Shown one piece after another: positions 21,804-31,525 of a DNA stretch of 64,000 nucleotides. Position 1 is the stretch's first letter, and the number at the start of each line of letters is the position of its first letter. The stretch comes from Asaia sp. W19 (lineage in GTDB: Bacteria; Pseudomonadota; Alphaproteobacteria; Acetobacterales; Acetobacteraceae). The stretch lies in the NCBI RefSeq assembly GCF_003994335.1, contig NZ_PNQZ01000043.1, forward strand, positions 102,870-166,869, read 5' to 3'. The translations under genes and the position numbers were made by a program. The notes under the pieces were generated by a model. That model did no database searches, was not told the DNA's origin, and saw only the letters and a program-made list of their open reading frames with translations.

Positions 21804-22928
21804 TCAGACGCGCATCGGCATCAGCACATAAAGTGCTGTCGGCAGATTCGTATCGCGCACAAGCGTTGGCGCCGCGCTATCGGCAAAGGCGAACTCTGCC
21901 TCGACATCGATCTGATCGGTGATGTCGTTAAGGTAACGCGCCTGGAACCCGATCTCGAGAGACGGCCCGTCATAGGAAACGCTCGTTTCATCGAGCTCTT
22001 CCTTTGCCATGCCCTGATCGGGACTGATCGCGGAGAGTGTCAGCAGATTGGTCTGCACAGCAAGCTTGACCGGGCGCGAACGTTCCTGACTGATAGCCGC
22101 GACACGGGCGACGGCGTCTGCGAAGGCCTGCTTGTTCACCTTCAGGAAACGGTCGTTGCTTTTCGGGATGACGCGCTCATATTCGGGGAAAGTCCCGTCG
22201 ATAAGCTTCGAGGTCAGCATGACCGCACCCACGCGGAACTGGATACGAGTATCGGAAAGGCTGACCTGAACAGCCCCAGCCCCTTCATCCAGCAGCTTGC
22301 GAAGCTCCGCCACCGTCTTGCGCGGAATGATCACACCGGGCATATCACCCGCCCCTGACGGCAGATCGGTCTCGACGCGCGCCAGACGATGTCCATCCGT
22401 GGCGACCGCGCGCAGCTTGGGCGCATCCCCGTCCTTGGTGACATGAAAATAGATGCCATTGAGGTAGTAGCGTGTCTCTTCCGTCGAGATCGCGAAACGC
22501 GTCCGATCCACCAAGCCACGCAGGACCGCGGCGGGAATGGAAAACTCATGCGGCAGATCGCCCGCGACCATAGAGGGGAAATCCTCGACCGGCAGGACAT
22601 TGAGGCTCGTCGCGTAGCGTCCGGCACGCAGGGCAAGAGGCGCATCGCCACCGCCATGATCGAGTTCAACCATCGAGCCATCGGCCAGCTTGCGCACGAT
22701 CTCATAGAGAACGCTGGCGGGAGCTGTGACTGCGCCATCACGCGCCCCTTCGGCCGCGACTTCCTCTACCACCGCGATTTCCATGTCCGTGGCGGTCAGG
22801 CGCAGCAGGTTACCCTCGATCGAGAGCATCACATTGGCAAGGATGGGGATCGTGTTGCGCTTTTCTGCAACGCTCTGGATATGGGCAAGGGCACGGATCA
22901 GCGTTGTGCGGTCAGCCTGGAATTTCAT
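21804..22928 (-). CDS. dnaN: DNA polymerase III beta subunit (sliding clamp)
   Basis: About 374 residues with the three repeated clamp domains. It tethers DNA polymerase III to DNA as a dimeric ring. It starts MKFQADRTTLIRALAHIQ and ends with the typical LPTALYVLMPMRV tail. The start at 22928 is taken because homologues begin MKF; an in-frame start 33 bases upstream adds unlikely residues. Second gene of dnaA-dnaN-recF, 70 bases behind dnaA. Confidence 0.96.
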   Translation of the reverse strand: MKFQADRTTLIRALAHIQSVAEKRNTIPILANVMLSIEGNLLRLTATDMEIAVVEEVAAEGARDGAVTAPASVLYEIVRKLADGSMVELDHGGGDAPLALRAGRYATSLNVLPVEDFPSMVAGDLPHEFSIPAAVLRGLVDRTRFAISTEETRYYLNGIYFHVTKDGDAPKLRAVATDGHRLARVETDLPSGAGDMPGVIIPRKTVAELRKLLDEGAGAVQVSLSDTRIQFRVGAVMLTSKLIDGTFPEYERVIPKSNDRFLKVNKQAFADAVARVAAISQERSRPVKLAVQTNLLTLSAISPDQGMAKEELDETSVSYDGPSLEIGFQARYLNDITDQIDVEAEFAFADSAAPTLVRDTNLPTALYVLMPMRV

Positions 22929-22998
22929 ATGATCGTAGACCCTCGAACACCCGAATAACAAAAAATCAGTCTAGCAGAGCCGTATGCTGCGGCAAAGA

Positions 22999-24444
22999 TC
23001 AGCCCTCGAGCATACGACGCAGCAATTCCACGTCTTCTGCGAAAGCGACGTCGCGTTCCATGAGTTCCTGCACGCGTGAAACCGCGTGCATGACCGTAGT
23101 ATGATCACGATTACCGAATTTGCGTCCGATTTCCGGCAGAGAGCGGCTTGTAAGCTGTTTGGCCAGGTACATCGCGACCTGACGCGGACGCGCGACGGCG
23201 CGCGCGCGACGGGCTGAGGACATGTCCGTGAGACGGATGTTCCAATGCTCGGAAACCTTGCGCTGGATCTCCTCGATGGTCACGCGTCGATCATGCGCCT
23301 TGAGGATATCGTGCAACACGTCCTGCGTGCTCTCAAGCGTGACCGGACGACCGAAAAGATTGGCATGCGCGATCAGACGATTGAGCGCCCCCTCGAGCTC
23401 GCGCACATTCGAGGTGATCTTGTGCGCCAGGAATTCGAGCACTTTCGCCGGCACAGCCACACCGGAAGCCAAGGCTTTCGCCTCCAGAATGGAAATCCGC
23501 AGTTCGAACGTCGTCGCATGGATATCGGCCACCATGCCGCAGCCAAGACGCGTACGCAGGCGGTCCTCGAGACCAGACAGATCGGAGGGCGATTTATCGG
23601 CGCTCACCACGATCTGACGACCGGCATCGACCAGGGCATTAAAGGTGTGGAAGAACTCTTCCTGCGTATTGTCCTTGCCGATCAGGAACTGAAGATCATC
23701 GATCATGAGCACATCGACCGAGCGGAGCTGCTCCTTGAATTCCATGGTCGATTGTGAGCGAATGGCCGCAATGAAGCGGTACATGAACTTTTCGGCGGAC
23801 ATATAGGCCACCGATACACGCCCCCCGCTCGTCAGCTCAGAGCCAATGGCGTGCATCAGATGGGTCTTGCCCAGACCGACACCGCCATAAAGAAAGAGCG
23901 GATTGAAGCCGGGGCTCGAAGGCTTCTCGGCGACGCGACGGGCGCACGCATAGGCGAACTCGTTCGGCTTACCCACCACAAAGCTGTCGAAGGTAAACCG
24001 GGGGTCGAGAGGCGCCGCCAGATCGTGGCGGGCATCCTGCACGGCAACGGCGGGAGACGCTGGCGCCTCGACTTCAACGACTGGTGCAGCCGCCTCGACG
24101 GCAACCGGCGCGGCGAGTGCGTCGCCCACGCGCTGTACCTGCAGCTCGACATGGTGAACGGCGCGATTCTCGTTACGCCACAACTCCTGCAGACGGTCGC
24201 CATACTGCCCGCGCACCCAGTCACGCAGAAAACGCGTGGGCAGGAAAAGCGTGATCTCGTCCTCCTCAAGCGGACCAAGAACGATCTGCTGAAGCCAGGT
24301 ACGGTATTCGACGTCACCAACCTCGACACGCAGTCTTTCGCGCACCTTGACCCATTGAGAGGCCAGAGCCGGTTCGGTTCCCGTCGTGCAGGATACCGTC
24401 TCCGTCATTGCAGGAAGATCCGTATGAGACCCTTCGTCTGCCAT
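22999..24444 (-). CDS. dnaA: Chromosomal replication initiator DnaA
   Basis: About 481 residues. Domain I (about 25-90; RTWLQQIVLGPL), a variable Ala/Val/Pro-rich linker domain II (about 100-140), the AAA+ domain III with Walker A GGVGLGKTHLMHA and Walker B DVLMIDDLQF, and domain IV with the DnaA-box reader GNRDHTTVMHAVSRV. It starts replication by opening oriC. The ATG at 24444 (MADEGSHTD) follows GGGGGAG and is preferred to 24462. No cluster of DnaA boxes was seen in the upstream spacer. Confidence 0.97.
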   Translation of the reverse strand: MADEGSHTDLPAMTETVSCTTGTEPALASQWVKVRERLRVEVGDVEYRTWLQQIVLGPLEEDEITLFLPTRFLRDWVRGQYGDRLQELWRNENRAVHHVELQVQRVGDALAAPVAVEAAAPVVEVEAPASPAVAVQDARHDLAAPLDPRFTFDSFVVGKPNEFAYACARRVAEKPSSPGFNPLFLYGGVGLGKTHLMHAIGSELTSGGRVSVAYMSAEKFMYRFIAAIRSQSTMEFKEQLRSVDVLMIDDLQFLIGKDNTQEEFFHTFNALVDAGRQIVVSADKSPSDLSGLEDRLRTRLGCGMVADIHATTFELRISILEAKALASGVAVPAKVLEFLAHKITSNVRELEGALNRLIAHANLFGRPVTLESTQDVLHDILKAHDRRVTIEEIQRKVSEHWNIRLTDMSSARRARAVARPRQVAMYLAKQLTSRSLPEIGRKFGNRDHTTVMHAVSRVQELMERDVAFAEDVELLRRMLEG

Positions 24445-24598
24445 CACTCCCCCGAGTTGCAAGAAAAGACACGACAGGAGCCAGCACGAACCATGGCGTT
24501 CGACCGACCTGAGGCCTGATTAAAGGGCGAACAGGATACGGCAAACGGGTCGCGGGAGGCAAGCTCAACCGGCAGGTCAGAAAGCTAGACCACCGGCG

Positions 24599-24641
24599 AA
24601 AAAAAAGAACGGACATGGTCGCGTGACCACACCCGTTCTTT
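24599..24641 (-). terminator. Intrinsic terminator of rpsT
   Basis: On the minus strand AAAGAACGG pairs with CCGTTCTTT; an inner TGGTCA/TGACCA stem is stacked inside, and the hairpin runs into eight T residues. It lies 52 bases past the rpsT stop and separates rpsT from dnaA. Confidence 0.88.
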
Positions 24642-24692
24642 CTTGAGGCTCAGACCAGACAGGCCCAATCATGGGCCCGCCCGAGTATCTGA

Positions 24693-24962
24693 TCAGGCCG
24701 AAGCCAGAGCCTTGATGCGCGCGGAGAGGCGCGACAGCTTGCGGCTGACCGTGTTGGCGGCCAGAACGCCCTTGCCGACAGCGCGCTGCATTTCCGGCTG
24801 AGCGGCACGCAGGGCATCGTTGGCAGCAGACTTGTCACCCGAAAGGATGGCGCTCTCGACCTTCTTCACGAAGGTACGGACGCGGGACATGCGGGAAACG
24901 TTACGCTCACGGCGACGCTCGTTCTGACGGATGCGCTTGCGCGCAGAGGCGGTATTAGCCAT
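24693..24962 (-). CDS. rpsT: 30S ribosomal protein S20
   Basis: An 89-residue, lysine/arginine-rich helical protein that binds 16S rRNA in the small subunit. It starts [20 protein letters not shown] and contains the family core [19 protein letters not shown] and [20 protein letters not shown]. Followed by its own strong terminator. Placement just upstream of dnaA is the usual alphaproteobacterial arrangement. Confidence 0.96.
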   Translation of the reverse strand: MANTASARKRIRQNERRRERNVSRMSRVRTFVKKVESAILSGDKSAANDALRAAQPEMQRAVGKGVLAANTVSRKLSRLSARIKALASA

Positions 24963-25096
24963 TTCTACTCTTCAGCCCTGTTCTGTTCGGCTTGTTAGGT
25001 CGCCTTGCGACGACGATAAAGCATACCGGCCAATCGTCCCGTAAGAGACGCAGAGCCAGCGGAGGGCTCGCCTTTAGTCCAGTTTCACTCTGCCAG

Positions 25097-25957
25097 TCAA
25101 GCGTCCTCTAAAGAAAGTGGCGGCTGAAGGCGTGGGCAGTAATAGCTGGAGCGTCCCGACTGTACCAGACGCCGTATTCCCGCACAGGCCGGATAGCCTG
25201 GACAGTCCGGACAGGGCTCCCCTTCACGCCCGTAGACACGATGCAATTCCTGAAACGCCCCAGGCTTGCCCTGCGCGTCCACGTAATCTCGCAGAGTCGA
25301 GCCCCCGGCACCGATCGCCTCGCGCAGGACATCGGGGGTCACCGCGGCCAGTCGCTCGATTTCCTCCTGATCGAGGGACAACGCAAGGCGTTCAGGATTG
25401 ATATGAGCGCGATAGAGAATCTCGCACACATATATATTGCCGAGCCCCGCCACCACATGCTGATCGAGCAGCGCTGTCTTGATGGGCGCCCGTTTGCGGC
25501 CGAGCTTGTCCGAGAGGTAGCGCGCGTCGAAATCCTGTTCGAGGGGATCGGTTCCCAGGGCCCGCAGGAGTGGATGCTCACGCTCGCGACCTGATTCGAG
25601 CAGCAGAAAGCAACCGAAACGCCTCGGATCGACGAGGCCAATACGCGTCCCGTTATCGAGAGTCAGTGTGACATGTTCGTGCTTTTGGGGCTGATAGCGT
25701 GCCCGTCCGGCCGTAATCCGTATGCGCCCACTCATACCCAGATGGATGAGTATGGTAGGCCCGCGCATGAGGGCGATCAGGATATATTTCCCGATACGGC
25801 TCGCTGCGCGGATCTTCTTGCCATCGGCCCTTATGGAGAGATCGTCGGGTACCGGCCATCGCAACCCGCGCCGCGCCTCGGTGCTGATAATGCGGCGCCC
25901 CGCGAGCGCCGACTGTAACCCATTCAGGATCGTTTCAACTTCTGGTAGCTCTGGCAT
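25097..25957 (-). CDS. mutM: Formamidopyrimidine-DNA glycosylase
   Basis: About 286 residues; removes 8-oxoguanine and formamidopyrimidines from DNA and nicks the site. The start must be the ATG at 25957, because the mature enzyme uses the N-terminal proline of MPELPEVETI as nucleophile; the longer reading to 25972 would bury it. Glu3, the catalytic Lys region and the helix-two-turn-helix (GLGNIYVCEILYRA) are present. The C-terminal zinc finger is abnormal: the usual fourth Cys in YYCPRxQ is Leu, and the first half has an extra Cys and five extra residues (CPDCPGYPACAG). Divergent from ubiE. Confidence 0.93.
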   Translation of the reverse strand: MPELPEVETILNGLQSALAGRRIISTEARRGLRWPVPDDLSIRADGKKIRAASRIGKYILIALMRGPTILIHLGMSGRIRITAGRARYQPQKHEHVTLTLDNGTRIGLVDPRRFGCFLLLESGREREHPLLRALGTDPLEQDFDARYLSDKLGRKRAPIKTALLDQHVVAGLGNIYVCEILYRAHINPERLALSLDQEEIERLAAVTPDVLREAIGAGGSTLRDYVDAQGKPGAFQELHRVYGREGEPCPDCPGYPACAGIRRLVQSGRSSYYCPRLQPPLSLEDA

Positions 25958-25987
25958 CTTGGGTGCTGACACTATATCCAGAGAGAC

Positions 25988-26773
25988 ATGACCGACAACG
26001 CATCATTTCCCCATCCCGAATCAGCCCATGGCGAGAGGGAGGAGACAACCGATTTCGGCTATCGCTCTGTTCCGAAAGCAGAGAAGAAGCCACTGGTGCG
26101 CGCCGTGTTCGACAGCGTGGCCGGCCGTTATGATGTCATGAATGATGTGATGTCGCTCGGCATTCATCGCGTCTGGAAGCGTATCTTCATCAATACGCTC
26201 GCACCGCGACGCGACCTCAAGCTTCTCGACCTGGCAGGCGGCACGGGTGATATCAGCTTTGGCTGGCTCAAGAACAACGGCGGTCCGGTGCTTCTGACCG
26301 ACATCAATGCCGCCATGCTTGAAGTCGGACGCACACGCGCGGCCAGTAAAGGCTATCTGAGCGATATCGAATTCTCGGTGGTGGACGCAGAAACCATTCC
26401 CTTGCCGGACCGCAGCGTTGACCGCGTGTCGATCGCGTTCGGGCTGCGCAACTGCACGGACAAGGATGCTGTTTTGCGCGAGGCGCGCCGCGTGCTGCGT
26501 CCGGGTGGAAAATTCTGCTGCCTGGAATTTTCTCGCGTGCAAGTGGCAGCGCTCGCCCCTGTCTATGACGCCTGGTCTTTCGGGGTTCTGCCCAAAATGG
26601 GCCAGATCATCGCCAAGGATGCAGAAAGCTACCGCTATCTGGCCGAGAGCATTCGCACCTTCCCCGAGCAGGATGTCCTGGCGGAGATGATGCGCACCGC
26701 CGGACTCGAAAAGGTGGGCTATCAGAACCTGTCTGGTGGCATTGCCGCCATCCATTCGGGCTGGAAGCTCTGA
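25988..26773 (+). CDS. ubiE: Ubiquinone/menaquinone C-methyltransferase UbiE
   Basis: A 261-residue SAM-dependent methyltransferase in ubiquinone biosynthesis (methylates the demethoxy-benzoquinol ring). Signature blocks: YDVMNDVMSLGIHRVWKR near the N-terminus, the SAM loop LLDLAGGTGDIS, and the GLRNCTDKDAVL and RVLRPGGKFCCLEFS segments. The protein is soluble. It is the first gene of a tight rightward run, with coaBC 7 bases and dut 6 bases behind the previous gene. Confidence 0.96.
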   Translation: MTDNASFPHPESAHGEREETTDFGYRSVPKAEKKPLVRAVFDSVAGRYDVMNDVMSLGIHRVWKRIFINTLAPRRDLKLLDLAGGTGDISFGWLKNNGGPVLLTDINAAMLEVGRTRAASKGYLSDIEFSVVDAETIPLPDRSVDRVSIAFGLRNCTDKDAVLREARRVLRPGGKFCCLEFSRVQVAALAPVYDAWSFGVLPKMGQIIAKDAESYRYLAESIRTFPEQDVLAEMMRTAGLEKVGYQNLSGGIAAIHSGWKL

Positions 26774-26780
26774 TCGCACC

Positions 26781-27983
26781 ATGCGCGCGCGGGTCACCCT
26801 GATCATTGGCGGTGGTATCGCCGCCTATAAATCGCTGGAACTGATCCGGCTGCTGCGCAAGCGTGACATCGCGGTCGAATGTGTCCTGACTGACTCGGCC
26901 ACGCATTTTGTCACTCCGCTTTCAGTTCAGGCGCTCTCGGGCAATGCGGTCCATACCGAGCTGCTTTCATTGGCCGAGGATAGTCAGATGGATCATATCG
27001 CACTGTCACGCAGTGCCGATCTGATCGTGGTCTGCCCCGCCACGGCCAATCTCATGGCCCGTCTCGCCAATGGGCTTGCCGACGACCTCGCGACAACCCT
27101 ACTCCTGGCAACGGATACGCCCGTGTTGCTTGCCCCGGCCATGAATGTGCGGATGTGGCAGCATCCTGCCACGCAGGAGAATCTGCAGCGGTTGCACCTC
27201 CATGGCTGCCGGTTTGTCGGTCCTGACGAGGGGGAAATGGCCTGCGGTGAGTACGGACCAGGCAGGCTCTGCGCGCCCGAAACGATCCTGGCAGCGATCG
27301 AGACCGCTTTGTTTCCGGAAAGGCCACTTGCCAACAGGCATGTCCTCGTGACAGCAGGCCCGACCCATGAGCCGATCGATCCGGTACGGTTCATCGCCAA
27401 TCATTCCTCGGGCAAGCAGGGCTACGCTATTGCGGCCGCATGTGCCCGCCTCGGGGCTCGTGTGACCCTGGTGAGTGGCCCCACTTCCCTGCCCTGTCCC
27501 GCCGGCGTGACCCGTTTACCGGTCCAGACCGCACAGGAGATGCTGGCGGCCTGCGGGGCCGCCCTGCCTGCCGATGTTGTCATATGTGCAGCTGCCGTCG
27601 GCGACTGGCGTGTGGCCGATACCGTGCAGCACAAGCGCAAGAAGCAGGAGGGCGCGGTGCCCAGCCTCGCTTTGGTCGAAAATCCCGATATCCTCGCTAC
27701 GCTTGCGAGCCCCGGCCCCGCGCGCCCTGCCCTCGTCATCGGGTTTGCGGCGGAGACGGAAACACTCGAAGCCCATGCTCGCGCCAAACGTGCCCGCAAA
27801 GCCTGCGACTGGTTGCTGGCCAATGATGTCGGAGCTGATTCCGGTATCTTCGGCGGGGATCATAACCGCATCTTGTTCGTTACCGAAACCGGTGCCCAGC
27901 CCTGGCCCTCGATGCCCAAGGTCGATATCGCAGCAAAGCTGGCCGGTCTCATCGCCGATCATCTCTCTTCATCCCCGAGGTAG
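26781..27983 (+). CDS. coaBC: Bifunctional phosphopantothenoylcysteine decarboxylase / synthetase
   Basis: About 400 residues catalysing two steps of coenzyme A synthesis. The N-terminal flavoprotein half (CoaC, about 1-185) shows IIGGGIAAYKSLELI, the catalytic His region and LAPAMNVRMWQHPAT with GEMACGEYGPGRL; the C-terminal half (CoaB) shows ITAGPTHEPIDPVRFIANHSSG-like VTAGPTHEPIDPVRFI and ending KVDIAAKLAGLI. The ATG at 26781 (MRARVTLIIGGG) is used: an in-frame reading from 26736 would overlap ubiE and add non-conserved residues. Operon with ubiE and dut. Confidence 0.95.
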   Translation: MRARVTLIIGGGIAAYKSLELIRLLRKRDIAVECVLTDSATHFVTPLSVQALSGNAVHTELLSLAEDSQMDHIALSRSADLIVVCPATANLMARLANGLADDLATTLLLATDTPVLLAPAMNVRMWQHPATQENLQRLHLHGCRFVGPDEGEMACGEYGPGRLCAPETILAAIETALFPERPLANRHVLVTAGPTHEPIDPVRFIANHSSGKQGYAIAAACARLGARVTLVSGPTSLPCPAGVTRLPVQTAQEMLAACGAALPADVVICAAAVGDWRVADTVQHKRKKQEGAVPSLALVENPDILATLASPGPARPALVIGFAAETETLEAHARAKRARKACDWLLANDVGADSGIFGGDHNRILFVTETGAQPWPSMPKVDIAAKLAGLIADHLSSSPR

Positions 27984-27989
27984 GACTTC

Positions 27990-28451
27990 ATGTCACCGCT
28001 CCCCGTCGAACTCGTCCGGCTTCCTCACGCCCAGGGGCTCGACCTCCCTCACTATGCCAGCAGCGGGGCTGCAGGCATGGATCTGCTTGCAGCCATCGAC
28101 ATCGACATGATCGTCAAGGCCGGTGCGCGCGCGCTGGTCCCGACAGGTCTGAAAATCGGCCTACCGGCTGGTTATGAGCTGCAGATACGCCCACGATCGG
28201 GACTGGCACTCAAGCACGGCATTACACTGCCAAACACGCCAGGCACGATCGATGAGGATTACCGGGGAGAGATCGGGATCATCATTCTCAATACGAGTGA
28301 TGAGGATTTCGTCATCACCAGAGGCATGCGGATCGCTCAGGCCGTGCTGGCCCCCGTCATTCGTTTGACATGGGTCGAGGTTTCCGAGTTGGATGAAACC
28401 GCGCGCGGCGCTGGTGGCTTCGGTAGCACGGGTATTGCCCGTACCCCCTGA
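27990..28451 (+). CDS. dut: dUTP diphosphatase
   Basis: A 153-residue trimeric dUTPase that hydrolyses dUTP to dUMP, keeping uracil out of DNA. All five family motifs are visible: [49 protein letters not shown] and GAGGFGSTG. It follows coaBC by six bases, a common proteobacterial pairing. Confidence 0.96.
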   Translation: MSPLPVELVRLPHAQGLDLPHYASSGAAGMDLLAAIDIDMIVKAGARALVPTGLKIGLPAGYELQIRPRSGLALKHGITLPNTPGTIDEDYRGEIGIIILNTSDEDFVITRGMRIAQAVLAPVIRLTWVEVSELDETARGAGGFGSTGIARTP

Positions 28452-28487
28452 CACGAGCGATACGCCACGGGTGCGAGGAAGGAGAGC

Positions 28488-30191
28488 ATGTCGCCATTAC
28501 GGGCGCGACGCGGCACACGCGGGCCGGACAGAAAAACGGGGCTGACGGCATCGCTCGTCGGCACGCTGGTCGTGGTAGCCGCTCTTGCCATTTTCTCCCG
28601 CTTCCTGCCGGTTCATCTCGTCCCCTTTCATCACCACCCCCTCATGGCGCCCCATTTCAGGTCGCTCGCCGGGATTGGCGTCCTTATGGGAGATATTGGC
28701 CACAGCCTCCTGCGCATGCTTGGGGCGACCCTTCTCGGGGTGCTGATCGGCGCCATCATGGCGCTTACCGCCGCCAAGATTCCCTTCGTCGGGGGGGGGA
28801 TGCGTACCGCCCTTGGCGGGTTGCACATGCTGCCCCTTCTTTGCCTCCTGCCTTTCCTGCATCTGCTAGGCTTTGAGGCTTCCGCCATCGGTGTCACGTC
28901 ACTCTGTCTGGCCGCACCCGTCGCCAGCGCAGCGCTTTCTGCCTGGGCGAGCATCCCGAGGGCGCTCGACGAAGCAGCCCGCGCGTTGGGCCTTACAAGC
29001 TGGCAGCGCCTGTGGCGGCTCGAGGCCCCTTACGCCATTCCAGACAGCGTGACTGCCCTTGCCCGCGCCATGCCTCTCGCCTGGTGCCTGCTGATTGCGG
29101 CTGAGATGCTTCCGGTCGATGGCGCGCTCCCGTCCCGCCCGGGTCTTGGCACCCACGCAGCGCAGGCCGCCGCCATGGGCTCATTCTGGCAGACCGCAGT
29201 TGCAGCCCTGCTCATCGGTGTGCTCGCCTTTCTCTATGACACCTGCCTCGTCTTCCCCTGGCAGATCTGGGCCGACCGCTACCGGCTGAGGCCGCTCTTC
29301 GATCAGGCTGCGGATCCCTGGATGCTCAGATTCTGGCGGCGCACCCGCGCGCTGAAACGCGCTGGCGAGACACTGAGGCGCGGCCTCGCCTGGCTGGGGG
29401 ATCTGAGGCTGGGCGGCACGGGCTTTCGCCCAGCCCCTCTGACACGCGCGCCCTCGCGATGGCTCACCCTCAGTTCGGTCCTTTTCCTGCTTCTGATCGT
29501 GGTGGCGTTCTTCTATCGTCACCATGCGCTCGACCTGCGCGACCTGCTGATCGTCGCGGAACAAAGCCTTGTTTCGGCGCTACGCATGACGCTGGCGCTG
29601 ATCTTGGCAATGGCGCTCTGGGTGCCGGTGGGGGTCTGGCTGGGTCTTTCAGCGCGCCGTGCCGGACCCGCGAGGAGACTCGCCCGTTTCCTCACACTTT
29701 ATCCCAAGAATGCGCTCTTTCCTGTTCTGTGCCTTGCGATGGTCGCTCTTGGCGTGACCAGGCTGATCTGGCCACTGGTCCTGTGCTTTTTCTTCATTCA
29801 GTGGCTTCTGCTGGCGCAAATCCTGCGCGGTATGAGAAGCTATCCGCCCGACCTGCTTCAGGCCTCACGAAACCTGCAGATCCGTGGCTGGCTCTGGTGG
29901 AGCCGCGTACTGCTCCCCGGTCTGGCACCTGCGCTCCTCGACGCTGTGAGTATGGCCTCCGCCACTGGATGGACCATGCTTATCCTCGCGGAGCGATCCT
30001 CCTGGGCACTGCAGAGCCAGGATGGCGGCGGTATCGGCGCCTATGTGGCGCGAGCGATCGAGATTGGCGACCTGCCTCGCGTCGTGCTGGGCGCAGCCGT
30101 TCTGACCCTTTGCATTGCCTTGGGCGAGTTCCTGGTATGGCATCCCCTGCGGATGCAGATCAGGCGCCGTATCCAGACCTCTCTCAAATGA
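28488..30191 (+). CDS. ABC transporter permease with two fused permease domains
   Basis: A 567-residue membrane protein made of two complete binding-protein-dependent permease modules in tandem, each with about five to six helices. Each half has an EAA-type loop for the ATPase: ALDEAARALGLTSWQRLW in the first and LLQASRNLQIRGWLWW in the second. The type resembles the nitrate/sulfonate/taurine importers. The ATPase gene overlaps or abuts its 3' end, and no substrate-binding protein gene is beside the pair. Substrate unknown. Probably follows dut in the same transcript (36-base gap). Confidence 0.87.
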   Translation: MSPLRARRGTRGPDRKTGLTASLVGTLVVVAALAIFSRFLPVHLVPFHHHPLMAPHFRSLAGIGVLMGDIGHSLLRMLGATLLGVLIGAIMALTAAKIPFVGGGMRTALGGLHMLPLLCLLPFLHLLGFEASAIGVTSLCLAAPVASAALSAWASIPRALDEAARALGLTSWQRLWRLEAPYAIPDSVTALARAMPLAWCLLIAAEMLPVDGALPSRPGLGTHAAQAAAMGSFWQTAVAALLIGVLAFLYDTCLVFPWQIWADRYRLRPLFDQAADPWMLRFWRRTRALKRAGETLRRGLAWLGDLRLGGTGFRPAPLTRAPSRWLTLSSVLFLLLIVVAFFYRHHALDLRDLLIVAEQSLVSALRMTLALILAMALWVPVGVWLGLSARRAGPARRLARFLTLYPKNALFPVLCLAMVALGVTRLIWPLVLCFFFIQWLLLAQILRGMRSYPPDLLQASRNLQIRGWLWWSRVLLPGLAPALLDAVSMASATGWTMLILAERSSWALQSQDGGGIGAYVARAIEIGDLPRVVLGAAVLTLCIALGEFLVWHPLRMQIRRRIQTSLK

Positions 30192-30205
30192 CCATGGAGT
30201 CCGTC

Positions 30206-31525
30206 ATGCAGGAGATCCTGCTCTCGATCCGCCATTGCCTTCAGGTCTATCAAAAGGAGAGCAGTACAGATCTCCCTGTGCTGGAGGATGTTAGTTTCGA
30301 CCTCCATGCGGGTGAGATCGTCGGGCTGGTCGGGCGCTCGGGCTCGGGAAAATCCACTCTGCTTCGGATCGCCTCGGGTCTCACGGCGCCGAGTGCCGGC
30401 GAGATCATCTGGAAAGGCAAGCCTCTCTCTGGTCCCACGCCTGATATCGCGATGGTGTTTCAGTCTTTCGCACTCTTCCCCTGGCTGACCGTTCAGCAAA
30501 ACATCGTTCTGGGTCTTGAGGCAAAACGACTTCCCCGCCTCGAATGCGAGCAACGTTGCGACGAGATCATCGATCTGATCGGGCTCAATGGCTACGAGAA
30601 TGCCCTTCCCAAAGAGCTCTCGGGAGCCATGCAGCAGCGCGTGGGGCTGGCCCGAGCCCTGGTCATGCAGCCCGATCTGCTGCTGATGGATGAGCCTTTT
30701 GCCTCGCTCGACATGCTCACTGCGGAAAACCTGCGGACCGATCTGATCGAACTCTGGTCAGAAAAGCGATTGCCGACACGCGCGATGTTGCTTGTCACAC
30801 ATAACGTGGAAGAAGCTGTTCTGATGTGCGATCGGATCCTGCTTTTTTCATCCAATCCGGGACGCGTTTCGCATGAACTCGCGGTTCCATTCCCCCACCC
30901 GCGTAACCGTGACGACGCCGAATTCAGGCATTTCGTGGATCACATCTATACGCTGATGACCCGTCGCGCGCCTCTTGTGTCCGAGGCCAGTCTGGAAACC
31001 GGCATTGCCGCACCGCCCCCCAATCCCATGGCGCTCGTGCTACCACCGATCCCGATCAACGTGCTGGTCGGGCTACTGGAAACACTGGCCGCAGCGCCGC
31101 TCAACGGACGGGCCGACTTGCCACATCTGGCCGAGCGTCTCCAGATGGCGCTGGACGATCTGTTTCCGCTCGGAGAGTCGCTCCAACTTCTCGAACTGGC
31201 AGAACTGGAAGACGGGGATATCCTCATGACCGAAGCGGGTGCACGATTCGTGCAGGCCGACCAGGACGAACGACGCGAGATCATGCGGGCCGCCCTGCTG
31301 CATCACATCCCGCTCATCCGTTCCATACGGGCCGTGCTGGACGAACGCTCTGGTCACCGCACGGGTGCCGATCGCTTCCGTGAGGAGCTGGAGGCCACAA
31401 TGTCTCCAAGCTATGCCGAACAGACGCTCATGACCGCGACGAACTGGGCACGTTACACCGAACTCTTCGATTTTGATGAGGAAGCCGATCAGTTCATGCT
31501 TGATCGCGAGAACGGCAGTTACTGA
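30206..31525 (+). CDS. ABC transporter ATP-binding protein with AAA-associated C-terminal domain
   Basis: About 439 residues. The nucleotide-binding domain (1-250) has Walker A GRSGSGKSTLLR, the Q-loop, signature LSGAMQQRVGLARAL (Ala replaces the usual second Gly) and Walker B LLLMDEPFASLD. An extra C-terminal region (about 270-430; INVLVGLLETLAAAPL) matches the AAA-associated domain found on some nitrate/sulfonate-type ATPases. The start at 30206 has GGAG six bases upstream; an alternative ATG at 30188 overlaps the permease stop as ATGA. Pairs with the fused permease. Confidence 0.87.
   Translation: MQEILLSIRHCLQVYQKESSTDLPVLEDVSFDLHAGEIVGLVGRSGSGKSTLLRIASGLTAPSAGEIIWKGKPLSGPTPDIAMVFQSFALFPWLTVQQNIVLGLEAKRLPRLECEQRCDEIIDLIGLNGYENALPKELSGAMQQRVGLARALVMQPDLLLMDEPFASLDMLTAENLRTDLIELWSEKRLPTRAMLLVTHNVEEAVLMCDRILLFSSNPGRVSHELAVPFPHPRNRDDAEFRHFVDHIYTLMTRRAPLVSEASLETGIAAPPPNPMALVLPPIPINVLVGLLETLAAAPLNGRADLPHLAERLQMALDDLFPLGESLQLLELAELEDGDILMTEAGARFVQADQDERREIMRAALLHHIPLIRSIRAVLDERSGHRTGADRFREELEATMSPSYAEQTLMTATNWARYTELFDFDEEADQFMLDRENGSY

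Noticed and set aside
24445..24692. oriC next to dnaA
   Set aside because: No DnaA-box cluster is seen between dnaA and rpsT; only the rpsT terminator.
29459..30187. In-frame extension upstream of the ABC ATPase
   Set aside because: Overlaps the permease in another frame and has no domain; the ATPase start is at 30188 or 30206.
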